Source of the DNA: Paramecium sonneborni
Taxonomy: Eukaryota > Ciliophora > Oligohymenophorea > Peniculida > Parameciidae
Length of the DNA stretch: 64,000 bases
Reading direction: 5' to 3'
NCBI GenBank assembly: GCA_905182985.1
Contig: CAJJDN010000114.1
Span: 219,196-283,195 of the forward strand
The translations under genes and the position numbers were made by a program. How positions within the stretch are numbered: position 1 is the stretch's first letter; each line of letters begins with the position of its first letter. Positions 11,750 to 24,289 of this stretch are shown one piece after another. The notes below the pieces were generated by a model. The model was not told where the DNA came from and did not search any database. It worked only from the letters and a program-made list of their open reading frames with translations.

Positions 11750-13635
11750 ATGAAATTTTGTTTTAGAAATGCCCTTTTATTCCTTCTTCTTATTTTACTT
11801 GGGCGATCATCAAATGTTATAGAACATCCAAATGAAAGAATTCTTCAGGATACTAGTGAAGAAAATGCTAAAAATAACGATTGGGAACCTATTCGAATAT
11901 AATATAAAATAGCATAACTTTACTATGAATATGAGTACTAGAAGTTTTTCTAAAAATTATTTTCAGTTGCTTAGACATTTATAACTAGATATTTCTTAGT
12001 ATAAAGATTGACAGAAGTTATTACATTTGATGACACTGATGATAAATATTTTGATTCTGAATAAATTTCAATTCAATATTTGTCAGAATCATTTGAAACA
12101 GACCTTGTATAAATTAATAATATATTTCCATAGCTAATTTTTGTTTAAATATATGATGATTCAACAACAAATGTTAAAGCTAGTTCAGAGTATATTAAAA
12201 CTTATTCAAAAACCTAAAGACCAACTGTGGGCATTATAAAGTGGAATATTTACTCTACTAACTTAAAAAATATGACTAACTCTGAATTTGAATTAAATAT
12301 GCAAAGATTAATTGCAACTACAATGTATATTATGGGTTTCACACCTAAAGCATTTTAAACTTATTTTGATAGCTCAATTAATGTAAAATATTCTAATCCT
12401 TCCATTACTATAAATAATATTACTTACTTATCAACTCCAAGAATAAAAAAAATAATATAATAACACTTTAAGTGTGATACTGTCAAAGGTGCATAGCTTG
12501 AAAATGATGGAGGAAACTCTTATGCAAAAAACCATTTAGAAAGAAGTATATTTTATAATGAAATTTTAACAAGTGCAACAATGGAAGGGAATATGATTAT
12601 ATCTGATTTTACTTTTTCAATATTTTAAGATACTGGGTATTTTATTCTTATAATTAGTTTTTATAATTTGATGCAATATTCACCAGATAAAGTGCTTTGG
12701 GGAAAAGGCAAAGGATGCGATTTTTTACAGAAAAGATGTTATGGTGATTTTTAAGAATTTTGCAATGTAGAAAATGAAGAAGGATGTTCCTTTTTAAATA
12801 CTGGATATTCAAATTGCAAATAAGATGATTTTAGTGATTAATGCAAATATTTTTAAATCAAATAAGATTATGATTGTAGAGATTCAACATCTGGAGGAGA
12901 TGAAGCTAAAGAAACATTTTAGCATTTTGGATCTGATAGTATGTGTATTGTTGGGTCAATAAGTGAGAATTATAGTGTAGCCAATAAATAAAAATTTAGT
13001 TGTTTTTAATATCTGTGCGATGCCAATAATCAATTAACTCTAATTATTAATTCAAAATCTTTTAATTGCTTATCATAATAAACTATAAAAATTGATTAAT
13101 ATTTTGGATAAGTATCATGTCCAAAAAACCCTGAAGAGTTTTGCAGATCCTAAGATGAATGTATGGGTTAATGCAATTAAAGAGGATATTGTTTAAATAA
13201 AATGGTAAATACCACTATTAAATTTATAGTGTATTTGCTCATTAGGTTATTCAGGTAAAGGGTGTTAGGAAAATTGTTCAAAATATAGACACAATGCTGA
13301 ATGCTATGATAAATGCCCATCAAAAACATATCCAATAGAAGCAATTTAATATTGTGTTGGCTGTCCTGGAGTAAATATAATAATATTTTACATAGAATTG
13401 TCAAGATTGTTCAAGCTATAATAAGTGCAAAATTTGTTTACCAGGATATAAACTAAATTCAATAGGATTTTGTGATATTTTATATAATTATGAGGTGCCA
13501 GAGGAGGAGAGTGAAGAAGAAAGCCTACCAACTAATGTTTAAGAGGACGAACAGTACTTGATTTTGGAATTCACTTTCGAATAGAATAATGCATATATTT
13601 TTGGGGCATCATTAGCCTTTTTAACATTATTATGA
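11750..13635 (+). CDS. leishmanolysin-like (M8) surface protein, catalytic motif lost
   Basis: The predicted protein is about 604 aa with introns of 21, 25 and 25 nt. It starts with a signal peptide (MKFCFRNALLFLLLILLG) and ends in a hydrophobic stretch (AYIFGASLAFLTLL), suggesting a GPI-type tail. The body matches the M8 family: NHLERSIFYNEILTSATMEG, then GFYNLMQYSPDKVLWGKGKG and many Cys, and an EGF-like Cys-rich C-terminal part (CICSLGYSGKGC). In active M8 enzymes the zinc motif HEXXH precedes GF. Here the equivalent segment is ATTMYIMGF, so both His and the Glu are missing, while the later His of NHLE is kept. It is probably a non-enzymatic surface protein. Confidence 0.8.
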
Positions 13636-13807
13636 AATTATTAATTACTTTAAGGATGTAAAATAAAATCCCATGAATCTAATAATCATTAATATAAATT
13701 AATTTTAATTTTCTGACTTCATCAAATGAGATATTTTAAGAATTAATTTATGAATTATGATTTAAATATTTAATTAGAATAAAATTATAAATAGAATATT
13801 TAAAAAA

Positions 13808-15367
13808 TCAAAATCCTTTTCGAAGAATTCTATCATTATAAGCTTCTAAACCCATATTGAAAATTTGAGATATTTGTTATTCATTAAATTGATTTTGATG
13901 CTATAGAGTCTGTTAATAAGGATATTACCAACAATATGGATTATAATATGGATACATCATCGGTGGATATTAATATTACTTTCCTAATTTTGGAAAGTAT
14001 ATTGGTTTCTATTCTTTCTATGCCTTTTCTTCACCTTTGAATGAGAAGGATGATTGATAAGATTCATCTGATGTATCTACTGTGATTGTTTTACTGTTAC
14101 TTTTAACTTTTTTCTAAGGAATATACTCCTCCTTGGATTACTTTCTTGCTATTTATAATTTCAAATAATCATCTATTTTTTTTTATTTCATTTAATTATT
14201 TTACTAATACTTACTATTGTTTAAATTATATTTAAATTATTGTTATACTTATTGACTCATATTTTAAGCCATTTTTCTCTTATCTCTTAATTATTTGTTA
14301 AGTTCAATTCGATCTGCCAATGTTTTCATTAATGGCTCACTATCATCTGGCATTAATTATTTTAAAATTGAAGCAACTATTTCAAAAGTGCTTTGATTTA
14401 TTTATGTTTGTTTTCTTATATTTTCTAATAATTAGATTGCAAATAAATGTGATTAGATGAATAATTGATTTTAAGAATAATTATGAAATCTTTTTACAAC
14501 ACCAGTGAGTGAAAAAATGGCCTCATTATCAATCAACTCAATATTTGCATTTATTTTCAGCATTTATTTGAGTACTTAAAATAATATATCTAGAAATTCT
14601 AAGAACTACTCATCATCAATTTCATATAAATTAGTATCTGTAATTTCTACATCAAGATTATTATAATTAATTAATTCTAACAATCTTTAACATATTTATT
14701 CCATTTAGTATTTTTAAATTTCATTTTGTTAATTCTATTGATTTGTATAATGAGCTTAATTCTATTATTAAGATATATTTTTTAAATCATTTAATCTTTA
14801 GACTAAAATTGGGGCTATTTCTCCTAGTTCTTATTCTGCATCAATTTAACTGCTTGCTTAAATAATTTTCTTGTAAAATTAATTCCACCAAGGATATTTA
14901 ATGCAAAATCCTTTTAAATTTTCAACTAAATTTTTAATAGTTGTTCCAATTGTTAAAGGAATATTTCTTTATAAATCTTCTTATAATTTTGGAATTTCTT
15001 GTGCTTAAGTAGGTAATTAAAGATCATTTTAAATTATTTAATAATTCTATGACAATTGCTTTCTTTCATTATTTTCAAGTATTTATTGTAATATTACTTA
15101 GATTTCGTCTAACGAATAAACTTCTTTAATTATATCAGTTTTAGAACCTTATACTTCAAGAATTTAAAAAATTTTAGGAATTTCTTATGGAAATTTAGTT
15201 AATAAAAGTAAGGATATAGTTTTCATTTTTGCTATCCATTGATCTTTAGGTATAGTTTTACTAAAAGAGCCTAAAATGATATTAATATCAAATTTGCATG
15301 ATTTAATTAAACTGTGAGTTCTACAATCGTAAACAGAACTTGAATCAATAATAATTATTGGTTACAT
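13808..15367 (-). CDS. unrecognised helical protein with Tyr/Pro-rich tail
   Basis: A single uninterrupted frame of about 519 aa (no intron needed) runs from ATG at 15367 to TGA at 13808. The first 380 residues look all-helical and HEAT/ARM-like in spacing (for example SLLLLTKFPQEIPKIFQILE and VVKRFHNYSQ). A basic Gln-rich linker follows, then a tail with YPPMMYPYYNPYCWQYPY. There is no signal peptide or clear membrane segment. A Met within the linker could be an alternative start for the C-terminal 127 residues. I cannot name the family. Confidence 0.6.
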
Positions 15368-15460
15368 AAAATAAAAAAAAGATGGAAAAAAAGTAAACTA
15401 AAATAATTATTTGAATAAAATCCTGTTTATATTTATTTAAAATATTTAAAATTTATAATT

Positions 15461-16987
15461 TCATATTCTAAATCCAGATTGATAACTTGCATTTGGTTAT
15501 CCTTGCTTAATAAATTGAGAATCTCCTTATTTTAATAAAAGCCCTTTTGGAATAAATTCGCCCACTTATTATAAATGTTCTTAAAGAATACGATTTTTTT
15601 CTTCTTCTATAACTTACTATTTATAAGCTTCTTCTCTTCTTTTTCTTTCTAATTATTCGAGTTCTTTTTGCTTTTCCAATTAATACATTTCCAATTTCTT
15701 TTGCCATAATTTTTCAACTTCTTTTTTGTGTTCAATTTCTTTCATTCTTCTTTTTTATTATCCTAATTATTCAAGTTTATCATCTTCAGCAAACTTTTTC
15801 ATCATTTAATCTCTAAAATCTCTTTCCATTTATTATTCTTCCTCTTTTTATTTTTATTTTCTTAATCTTGCTTCCTGTTCAGCTTATTACATCTCTCTTT
15901 TTTAATATTCTCTTTTATTAGCTTCATCAATATCTTTTTATCTTTATTATGCATCATACTATTCTTGATAAAGTTAAAATCTGAGTTCAGTTAATAATTC
16001 AGCTTCTTATCTTCTTCTTTCCTCTTCTTCCTTCAATTTTTAAAAGATTTTATCTCTAAATAATTTTAAAATTTATATTTACTTAGCTGCATTTTCTTCT
16101 TATTTTTTTACTTTAATTTCCTGAGCTTATCTATCTTTTTCTTTCATAAAATCTAAATATTTTTGATTCTCTTCTCTCTCTTTTTATTTTAATCTTTATA
16201 TTAATTCTGCTTTTTCTCTCAAAGCATTTTGCATGTCTGAGAAAGCAATTTTCTTCTTTTTTGCCTCATCCTCTAAAAACTTACGATCTTCATGAATCAA
16301 TTATTATATAACTCTATTGACTTATTCCTTTTCATAAATATATTATTCCTTTGCTTCATCTCTTAATTATTCATGTTCTTTCATTTATTTTTATAATGTC
16401 TATTCATGATTATGAATTCATATACATATTTCCCATCTAATCTCTATTAAAGTCTAAATCTTTCTTTGTTTCTTTCCTCTTCTTATTCTCTTTTCAGTTT
16501 CTCAAGAATAGCTGCTTCAATCTCACTTTCTTATTTCTATTTTGAAAATATAACTGACTAAAAATACCAACTCTTAAATTCTTCTGAGTTACTATTCAGC
16601 TAATTATTAAGTTCTCTCTTTAGTCACATATGCTGTCTAAACTTTTTATTTAAGTAGTTTGATTTCTTCACTCTCTGCGCAAATTCTCTCAATTTCTCTT
16701 CTTTTTTTTTCTTCTTCAACTTTACGTTTTTACAATTCTCTAGCCAATTAATCTTCTAAAGAATATGGGTCTGTTATTGGATTTCTATTTGAGTTATGAA
16801 TCATTAATAATATTAATTATAATATTTCATTTTATACACCTGCTTGAATATGTGTGAGCTCATTATCATTTGAAAAAGTTTCCTAATTCTCTATGAAAAT
16901 TACTATTCTATAATTGCAAAATTATGATTCTCTAACAAGACTTTAAATTATTAACTTTTAGTTTTGTTCATAAATCTGATTGCTCAT
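15461..16987 (-). CDS. MNS1: MNS1-like ciliary microtubule inner protein (TPH domain)
   Basis: The predicted protein is about 489 aa with introns of 31 and 26 nt. It is almost entirely a charged coiled coil. Family landmarks appear in order: LLKQKVQTAYVTKERTQQLAE near residue 120, the central MMKKFAEDDKLEQ followed by KRRMKEIEHKKEVEKL, and the ending LQEHLQQVGEFIPKGLLL. These match MNS1, a trichohyalin-plectin-homology protein that binds inside doublet microtubules of motile cilia. The length agrees with the family (about 495 aa). It starts less than 100 nt upstream of the start of the neighbouring minus-strand gene, with its own ATG. Role in axoneme stability is inferred from the family. Confidence 0.88.
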
Positions 16988-17281
16988 ACTTTTTTATTTT
17001 ATTCAAATATCATAATAGAATTCTTTATTGACAATTTTATTAACAACTTCCTAGATGGATTTATATATTTTTATAAATAATCATTCTGACTAATTTTTTA
17101 TTGAGAGTTTGAGCTAGCGTATTAGAAATGGAATAATTTAATTTATTTACTTTTAATGAAATCATAACAAAATCGTCATGTATTATAAATTTATGAGAAT
17201 AACCATATATAATAAGGGGACAGTTTCATAATTTATCACTAGTCTAAAAAAATTAAATAAATTTGAAGACTTTAAACTTAA

Positions 17282-18001
17282 ATGGCTAATTAAGAGCATA
17301 AAATAGTGAATATATGGAAAATATATATCAATTCTTCAATTAAATATGTTTAGCCAAATATAAATTAGAAAAATAACATAACATAAAAGGAAGACTACTT
17401 ATCAATTTTACTGTTTCAGCGAATAAAAATGCTAACAGCATTTTAATCATATAAATAATTCTAAGATTAATATGATATAATTTAAAAGAAAATAAATTCT
17501 TGAAACATTGGAAAAGATTGAGATATTAGAAGTATTTTCGTTTTGAGATCTGGGAAAACATATAATAGCTTAATTAATTTATATTTATATCTTTAATCTT
17601 AATATAAAACAAATTATATTCTTATAATTATTATATTTGAATTGAAGCAATTTTACATAAGCAAAGAAATAGAAGTTAGTGCTAATTTTTTTGCCCACCA
17701 TCCAAAATACATTTCTAGCTTTCTAGACTAGATGAAAAATAGGTATCAAGAAATTTCTAAAAAGATTCATAGTAAAAAGAAATTATAAATAAGCAAATAA
17801 AAAATACAGAAAAATATAAATTGATAATTTAATTGACTTAAATAGAATAGAACCCAAAAATCTTGAGATGGTTGAGAAAATGTGATTAAGAGACCTAATT
17901 GTTTGTCAAACAGTCCCTATATCTCCTAATGTAAGAAAAGACTTAGAAATTTAATTTATTTTTAATAATTAATATTCTTATTAATAATTATTAAGTTTAA
18001 T
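17282..18001 (+). pseudogene. probable decayed gene fragments
   Basis: A frame of about 77 codons begins at 17282 (MANQEHKIVNIWKIYINSS) and stops at TGA near 17514. Further protein-like pieces follow in other frames, one with RSGKTYNSLINLYL and FAHHPKYISSFLDQMKNRY, another with LRWLRKCDQETQLFVKQS. No set of GT-AG introns joins them. I read this as remains of a gene, family unknown. A real multi-intron gene cannot be excluded. Confidence 0.3.
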
Positions 18002-18757
18002 GATATTTAAAAAATTTTTAAAATAATCTTAATCAATCAAATGATATTAAAATTACAATAAATAAATTTATTCTAAAAATTAATTTTAACACAATAAAAC
18101 AATATTTTATCTCACTTTTAAATTTTGATAGTAGTGTAGTAGTTTATTGCAATTTGTTCTTGGGTGAATACTCCTAAAAATTTATTTAATAGCATAAATT
18201 GAGGTCTTGATAATTATTTAAAATCCAAGATTACTCTCTGATACTTTCAAAATTTCTAAATAAAGAATGACTAATTGCTTCAATTTTCTAAATCATATAT
18301 CATATTGTGCATAAAAGGATTTCCTGTCTAAATGTTAAGTAATTCTATTATTTTAAGATGACAATATATTCTTACACAAAAGAAGATTATTTTATATACT
18401 TTTAGATCTCTATGCTGTATATTAAATTCATAACAATTATTTGATCATATTTTTAGTTCTTCTTACTATTCACAATCTTTTAATATAACACTATCATGAG
18501 CATATTCTGTACTAAATTAAAAATTCATTAGCATACCATAATCAATTACTAAGAAAAAAAATGAATAAAAGTTACTTTATAATTGTTAAAATTCTTTTGC
18601 TTCACTGTTGCTAAAATTAATACCTCATTTCTTTGTTATTTAAATTATACAATTTAATTTTCTTCTAAAATAAAGCTTCTTTAAAAGATTTCAAGATTTT
18701 ACTTTTTTTAATTATTGTTAAGATAACTTTATTAAATGAATTTAAAAAAATCAAAAT
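18002..18757 (-). pseudogene. weak kinase-like remnants
   Basis: On the minus strand there are short kinase-looking peptides (LVIDYGMLMNFQFSTEYAHD, HRDLKVYKIIFF, EAISHSLFRNFESI) in different frames, in an order unlike a normal kinase (DYG before HRDLK). There is no continuous frame. It may be a rearranged pseudogene or chance. Confidence 0.2.
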
Positions 18758-20373
18758 TCAATTATTTTGGTATTTCCACCAAAATATCTTAATTTAGCTT
18801 AAATAGTTAAATCTTATGTCATTTACATTTAAAATAGAGTGCATTGTAATTTAGGGCCTTAAAAAACAGTCCCTTAATATATAAGATCTACTCCAACAGC
18901 ATCGCTAAAATAATTAACAAAATTACTTATTTAGGCCTAAGTATTATAAAATGTTTTCAATGAGATTAGACAAAGTCTTATAAATTGAAAAAATATTAGA
19001 AAATTGTCTCTTTATTATACCATCTTAAATCTCAAATGATATTTAAATACTATCCTAATTCAGTAGCCTTTTTGGGCTTTAATTTTGTAGAACAGGACTC
19101 TAATTTTAAATTTGATGGTTTTAATTTTGTATAACAGGACTTTAATTTTATAATTGATGGTTTTAATATTGTATTACAGGACTTTAATTTTATAGCTGTT
19201 AGTTTTAATTTTTTATAGCAGGACTTTAATTTTAAATTTGATGGTTTTAATTTTGTATAACAGGACTTTAATTGTATAGCTGTTAGTTTTAATTTTGTAT
19301 AACAGGACTTTAATTTTATACCTAATGGTTTTGGGGGTTATAATTTTATATTTGATGGTCTTAATTTTGTATTTGGGCGCTCTAATTAAAAGGTTGTTTT
19401 ACATTTTAAAAATCTTTTTGAAATTTCATTTATTCATAAAAATTTTAAACAGAATTATTAATTAACGATGGATCTTTGAAATCTATAATCGAATTGTTAA
19501 TTAATTTAGCTTATCTAATGGTCAGATTTGAATTTATTTATGATAAATTGATATCCCCAAAAAACATTTCTACTTCACTCAAATATAGTATTAATTTCTT
19601 ACCCATCAATTTAAAAATCTTGTAAAGTCTATGCGTATAATTCGTCCAAATAACTATCAAGTGATATCTATTTTTGTTTTTCATGCTATTAATACTTAAG
19701 TGTGATATTTCTATATATTATAATTATTTCAATTTTTACATAATTTAACTTTATTATTGTTAATAATCCTAATTTTATTATTGTTAATGATTCTAAATTT
19801 AGTTATTTTAAAATTGATTTACTTTTTAGGGATATTGATTTTGTTATAATGCATTTTATATTGGTTATTAATCTTATTGATTGTAATATTAGGCATATTA
19901 GTTTTATTATTAAACTTATTAAGTAATTTTAGGTTGAGTATTTTACGCATATGTTTATACATTTTTATCTGTTTATTAATTCATTTACGCATCGTTCTTA
20001 TTGTTTTAAACATTTTAGTCTTAGAAATAATTCTAAGCCTAAGTTTAAGGAGGAGCAAAAATAGAATCAGCGGAAGGAATATTAAGATTATTCTACTTTT
20101 TAATCAACTTTATCTTGGCTTATTTCTAATCTTATAATATGGATGATATTGTTTATTCATTATTTTGCACAGAGTTTATTTAATTTGGCCAAAATATTGT
20201 ATAGTTTTTTAATTATAACGAAGGATATTTACTAAAAAAGATTAAATGATGACAATATACTCTTTTGTGTTTGCTTAGATAAAATCTAATAGCTCTTAAA
20301 CAGTAGTATCGCTCTCTATATCAATAATTAGTGTTTGATTAATGAATTCAATTTCAAGTTTATATAAGTCCAT
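18758..20373 (-). CDS. ubiquitin-like protein with Gln/Asn repeat region
   Basis: The predicted protein is about 528 aa with one 29-nt intron. Residues 1-80 look like a ubiquitin-like domain (MDLYKLEIEFINQTLIIDIE, then LLDFIQANTKDKYPSLQLKN). A Gln/Asn-rich linker (YAQYYNQQDQQP...) follows, then a more ordered middle segment (ISHLSINSMKNKNRYHL to NFYEQMKFQKDF). Next comes an array of about six 14-residue repeats of the type NQSPVIQNQNHQIQ, coded by a 42-bp tandem repeat. The C-terminus has several Cys and Trp. Nearly all Gln codons are TAA/TAG, so the gene is invisible in the standard code. A shuttle-factor or condensate-scaffold role is only a guess. Confidence 0.7.
19066..19345. repeat. 42-bp minisatellite inside coding sequence
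   Basis: The core ACAGGACTTTAATTTTA recurs every 42 bp, for example at 19092 and 19134, for about six copies with two alternating variants (...TTGATGG and ...GCTGTTAG). The unit is 14 codons, so copy-number change keeps the reading frame of the minus-strand gene and lengthens its NQSPVIQNQ repeat. Confidence 0.85.
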
Positions 20374-20585
20374 CTAATTTCTATTATAATTATTAATAAA
20401 TTAATCTTAAACAAAATCAAAATTATAGAGAGAGTTTTATAATCATTAATTCATTTAGGTATAAAATACAACTTATTTGATACTACTGTGAAATTTATAT
20501 AATAAAATGTCACTAATTAAAAGTAGTAACATTTTTAGATATTTATTCATAAATAAATTTTTATTTTGTAAAAAAAACATTAGAG

Positions 20586-21122
20586 ATGTATAATCAGCCC
20601 AACATATCATACACTAATACAAATAGTTTGAATCGTTAAGAATTATAAGAGTTTAGAAACTATGTTCGCAAGACTGCCTAAGCAAAAATGGATGGTACAG
20701 AAGAAAAGTAAAGATAAATTGCAAAAACTTTTCATTTAGATCACAAAAATTTGATGTCATTAAATTAAAGTCCCTTATAAAGTAAGAAGTTACACGTTGA
20801 TCATGATATATCATAACATCATCATTTAGCATCCTTATCAGATTGGAAGAAATTTGATAGATCTACATCTTAAAGTTTTGTTACCTTTGATGCCAATACT
20901 TGGAAAGAAGATTAAAACAGTATGAGATAAAGAAAGCTACAAACTCCCTCTTTAAATGCATCTGATTTGATTAAAGTCAATAGAACACTTTCAGGATTAA
21001 GTTCAAAAGAAATCTAAAACTTAAGTGGCCAATATTATCACTAAATTTAAGAATTAGAACACACAGTAAGCTCAATGTTAAGAAGAATAGATTTCATTCA
21101 AGCTTCCAAATCAAATTATTGA
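20586..21122 (+). CDS. unrecognised 178-aa soluble protein
   Basis: A single intronless frame of 178 codons runs from ATG 20586 to TGA 21122. It is polar, with a basic N-terminal helix (QELQEFRNYVRKTAQAKMDG), a His-rich patch (VDHDISQHHHLASL), and Ser/Thr-rich regions that could be phosphorylated. The C-terminus has a Leu/Ser helix (LSSKEIQNLSGQYYHQIQEL). It is divergent from the ubiquitin-like gene, with about 210 bp between the two starts, so the promoters must be compact. The family is unknown. Confidence 0.65.
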
Positions 21123-21259
21123 ACATATTATGATGATAATATATTAACATTGTTAATAATAAAATTATTTCTTGAAATCTTTTATTGTAAATCCCTAAAT
21201 ATAAATTCAATTCTTTTAAAGTAATATATTTCATTAATAATTTTTTAATAAAATAAAAT

Positions 21260-22030
21260 ATGGAAAGAACTTGCTTACTTCCAGAACATTAAGGTTTTGG
21301 TTCTTAAATTATTGGTTTTTGTGTCACAGAATGTTGTCGAAAGCCATCCAGAGCACTTTGTTTTAAATGTATGACTGGACCTGGACACTAAGGACATTAA
21401 TTGATCTAAGCATAAGAAGAAAATGCATTTTTAGCACAACCCAATCGAATTTTCACTGAGATCAACTAAAAATTAGAATTGATGATAAGATAATTTTCGA
21501 AAGGTATTAAATATTTATAGGGGATTTTGCAAAAGAATTATTAACCTTAACCTTTGAGTAATTTTGGAAATTCAGAAATAACAGAAAAGATAAATTGTAT
21601 TTTAAAGTTAGAGACAGTTTAAAAATTAATAAACGATAGATTAGATAATATTTTTGAGAATACATTAAAATAAATAAAAATCACTTGTCAAGATTTAACA
21701 TTGGGAGAAGAATTTAAAAGTAAAAAAAAATATATTAAAACTAGGTTATGAATTTTTGTAACATTAGAAATATTAAGAAGCTTCACAATTAATTAATTAA
21801 TGTTTTTAGAGAGGTAATAGAAATACATTTTTGAAGTTAGCTTAAGGTAATTGAAATATATGTATATGTAGCTGAAATTTTTAAGGTTTAGGATTAATTT
21901 TAAGATGCTCGAGCAATTTATTTACAATTACTTTAGGAAGATGATTCAAATCCTTGGGCTTACTTTGAAAATAGTATTAATAATTTTAATAGAATTAGAT
22001 AAAATGTTAAATTAGCAAGAACGGAGATGA
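21260..22030 (+). CDS. small protein with N-terminal B-box-like Cys/His cluster
   Basis: The predicted protein is about 233 aa with introns of 25, 25 and 19 nt. The N-terminal 50 residues contain a Cys/His pattern (TCLLPEH, FCVTECC, ALCFKCMTGPGHQGHQ) resembling a zinc-binding B-box-type module. The rest is helical and Gln-rich, ending in DDSNPWAYFENKLDKMLNQ. The last, 19-nt intron decides the 3' end: without it the frame would run into the convergent receptor gene. With it the stop lies 10 bp short of that gene's stop. An adaptor-type role is possible but not shown. Confidence 0.6.
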
Positions 22031-22040
22031 ATGTTTATAA

Positions 22041-24207
22041 TCAGAATTTATCATTAATAATAATTATAAGTTTTTCAATGTCAGATTCATAATATTTCCA
22101 ACAATCATCCCAAAATACTTGGACAAAACCCAATTTAGTTTTTAACTCAAAGGAAGCTATATTTCCAATGAGATGTTTAGTTTTCTTCTTATTTTTTATT
22201 GCCAATGATTAATCATATTCAAATTGTTTCTCTTTAGATGCTAAGCTATTTAATCTTTCAGAAGTATGTTTTGTATAAACAAATTATAAAGTGTATGAAC
22301 ATTTCATTTATTACATGGTAATATGATCACGTCTTATCATATCAATTAATGATTATTTTTCATTCTCATCTAACAAATAATCATTCCTATTAAAAATAAT
22401 ATTATATTTTCCATCTTTTACTTCTTTAGCCAGAAATCTCTTATAATATATACTATTATCAATTGTAATCCATCCAATTATATTCTATTTAATTAAGCTA
22501 TTTAGAACTGATTGATGTGACCATAATTCTTATTATAATGGATAATGTAATTTCAATCTATTCAATTTGAATGCTAAAGTATAATAATTATCATTTAAAC
22601 AATAAGAATGAATTGCAAATATTACAGGTATAAATATACCAAGTGCACATATATATTCCTAATCCAATCTTTACCATAATAATTATATTCCACCTCCTTT
22701 AGTTAATTATCTTTTCTAATCTCTAGTAATAAATTCACATGATATTAAATTATCATGAGTAATAAATAATGTTCCTTCTTATGGTAATTATTTATATCTT
22801 AAATTGTCATTGTTAAAAGATAAATTCAATGAATTTTTAATGTGTTTTAAATTTACACCAAAATATTCTCTTAATTTATAACTCAAAATATCCTAACCAT
22901 AAGTTGTTATCAATATATGGTTATTCCTATTTAATGGAATATAACGCTATTAAATCTTATTAAATTAATAATAAGTCATATCACTATTCTAACAATACTA
23001 AAAATCTTCAAACATGTCATAACTTGCTTATAATAATAATAACAATTCATTATGTCCTTTATGTTCAATAATATTCTATATTTCAATTTATTAAATTTTG
23101 GCAAAGTCTTAAGGTGTTGATTATCTAAAATCATATTACTCTAATGATAAAGTGAATTAACTTTATTGTTATTATTATTATTAATATAACTTAATCCCAA
23201 TAATATCTTATTCTTAAGTCTAAATATCAATATTCTAATAAAATTTTGATTAATTATTATCATCATTATTTTCATTCTCCTTTTTTAACAGTCTCTCCTA
23301 TAATACACATGTTTTAGATTTAAACAAATATTTTACATGTCGATGAATAATTGGCTCATGCAATCGAATTATTGTCATTATCAATGTTATTCCCCCTTGA
23401 ACAAATGCTAATACATTTATTAGCTATTTATTATTCTAATTATAATTTAAAATTATTGGCTAATATAGAAACTGTTCTATACAATTAATAATCTTGATAT
23501 TATGAAAAGCCACCCGTAACTTACATTTACTTTTATATAAGTTTGTAAGTATTTCCTTATAAACTTATCCATCGCTGTCTTGTATATCTCAGTTTACAAT
23601 ATATCAGGCGAATATCTTTATAATTTTATCAATATTATCGATATAATTATCAATGAAAAGCCTCTTAAGTATACTAAAAAAACAGCAAACACATTCTAAG
23701 ACTCTAAATTGCAATCTCCTAAAATGCTTGTCACTTTATAAAAAATACCTAACACCTAAATCTTGACTTAGCAAAACCAATAAAATTGAGATTATTATTA
23801 TTAAAGTCACGGCTAACATTGTTTCACCTTTCAATTTAAACTTTTTGTAATTCTAAACATTTATTTAACAATATAGATTAGCTATTAATAATATGTTTAA
23901 AATTGCATATAGCATTGAAGCTATTAAATTAGGCACAGCTATTAATTTACAACTTATATCTGAAATTGTTATTGTCATGTTTGATTGATTTGCCTCTCCA
24001 ACTACATAAAATTGACCAAAAACCATAAACATACTCATTATCTATTATAACATAAATTTCTTATACTGTTTGTGATAATAGGATCCAAAATAGAATCTAT
24101 CCTGGGTTATGTCTTAATCGTTTAACTCTCTATTAAACAATCATTAGTATCACACTTAACACAAAAATTATTATGTATATTAAGCTTAAAGCTATAATTT
24201 TTAACAT
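22041..24207 (-). CDS. 7-TM receptor with C-terminal PIP-kinase-like region (GPCR-PIPK type)
   Basis: The predicted protein is about 698 aa, and three introns (25, 22 and 23 nt) give an exact frame. The N-terminal 300 residues hold about seven hydrophobic segments, the first at MLKIIALSLIYIIIFVL, another at YGWLFIISRLLIPIIL, and the last leading to RLHEPIIHRHVKYLF. A charged Gln/Asn linker follows. The C-terminal part resembles the start of PIP kinases: KLREYFGV, then QEGTLFITHDNLI and EFITRDQKR, and later MIRRDHITMQQMKCSYTLQF. The DLKGS and MDYSLL motifs of active PIP kinases are not recognisable. The GPCR-PIPK fusion class is known in amoebae, oomycetes and ciliates. Receptor topology is fairly clear; the kinase assignment is tentative. 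Confidence 0.55.
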
Positions 24208-24289
24208 TTAATATTAATCTATTTCTAATTTAAATTCTTATTAGTTTCACAATTAATGCTTACTATTTTAAATAACCATTTGAACCACT

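Noticed and set aside
11750..13635. Active GP63-type metalloprotease
   Set aside because: The HEXXH segment is replaced by ATTMY in an otherwise clean reading frame, so activity cannot be claimed.
19066..19345. CRISPR-like array
   Set aside because: Repeats are head-to-tail without unique spacers, in a eukaryotic coding region; it is a minisatellite.
19877..20137. Plus-strand hydrophobic 86-codon frame (standard code) looking like a membrane protein
   Set aside because: It is the complement of the Gln/Asn-rich minus-strand frame of the ubiquitin-like gene: poly-TAA/AAT read backwards gives Leu/Ile. The minus frame is open far longer and has a proper intron.
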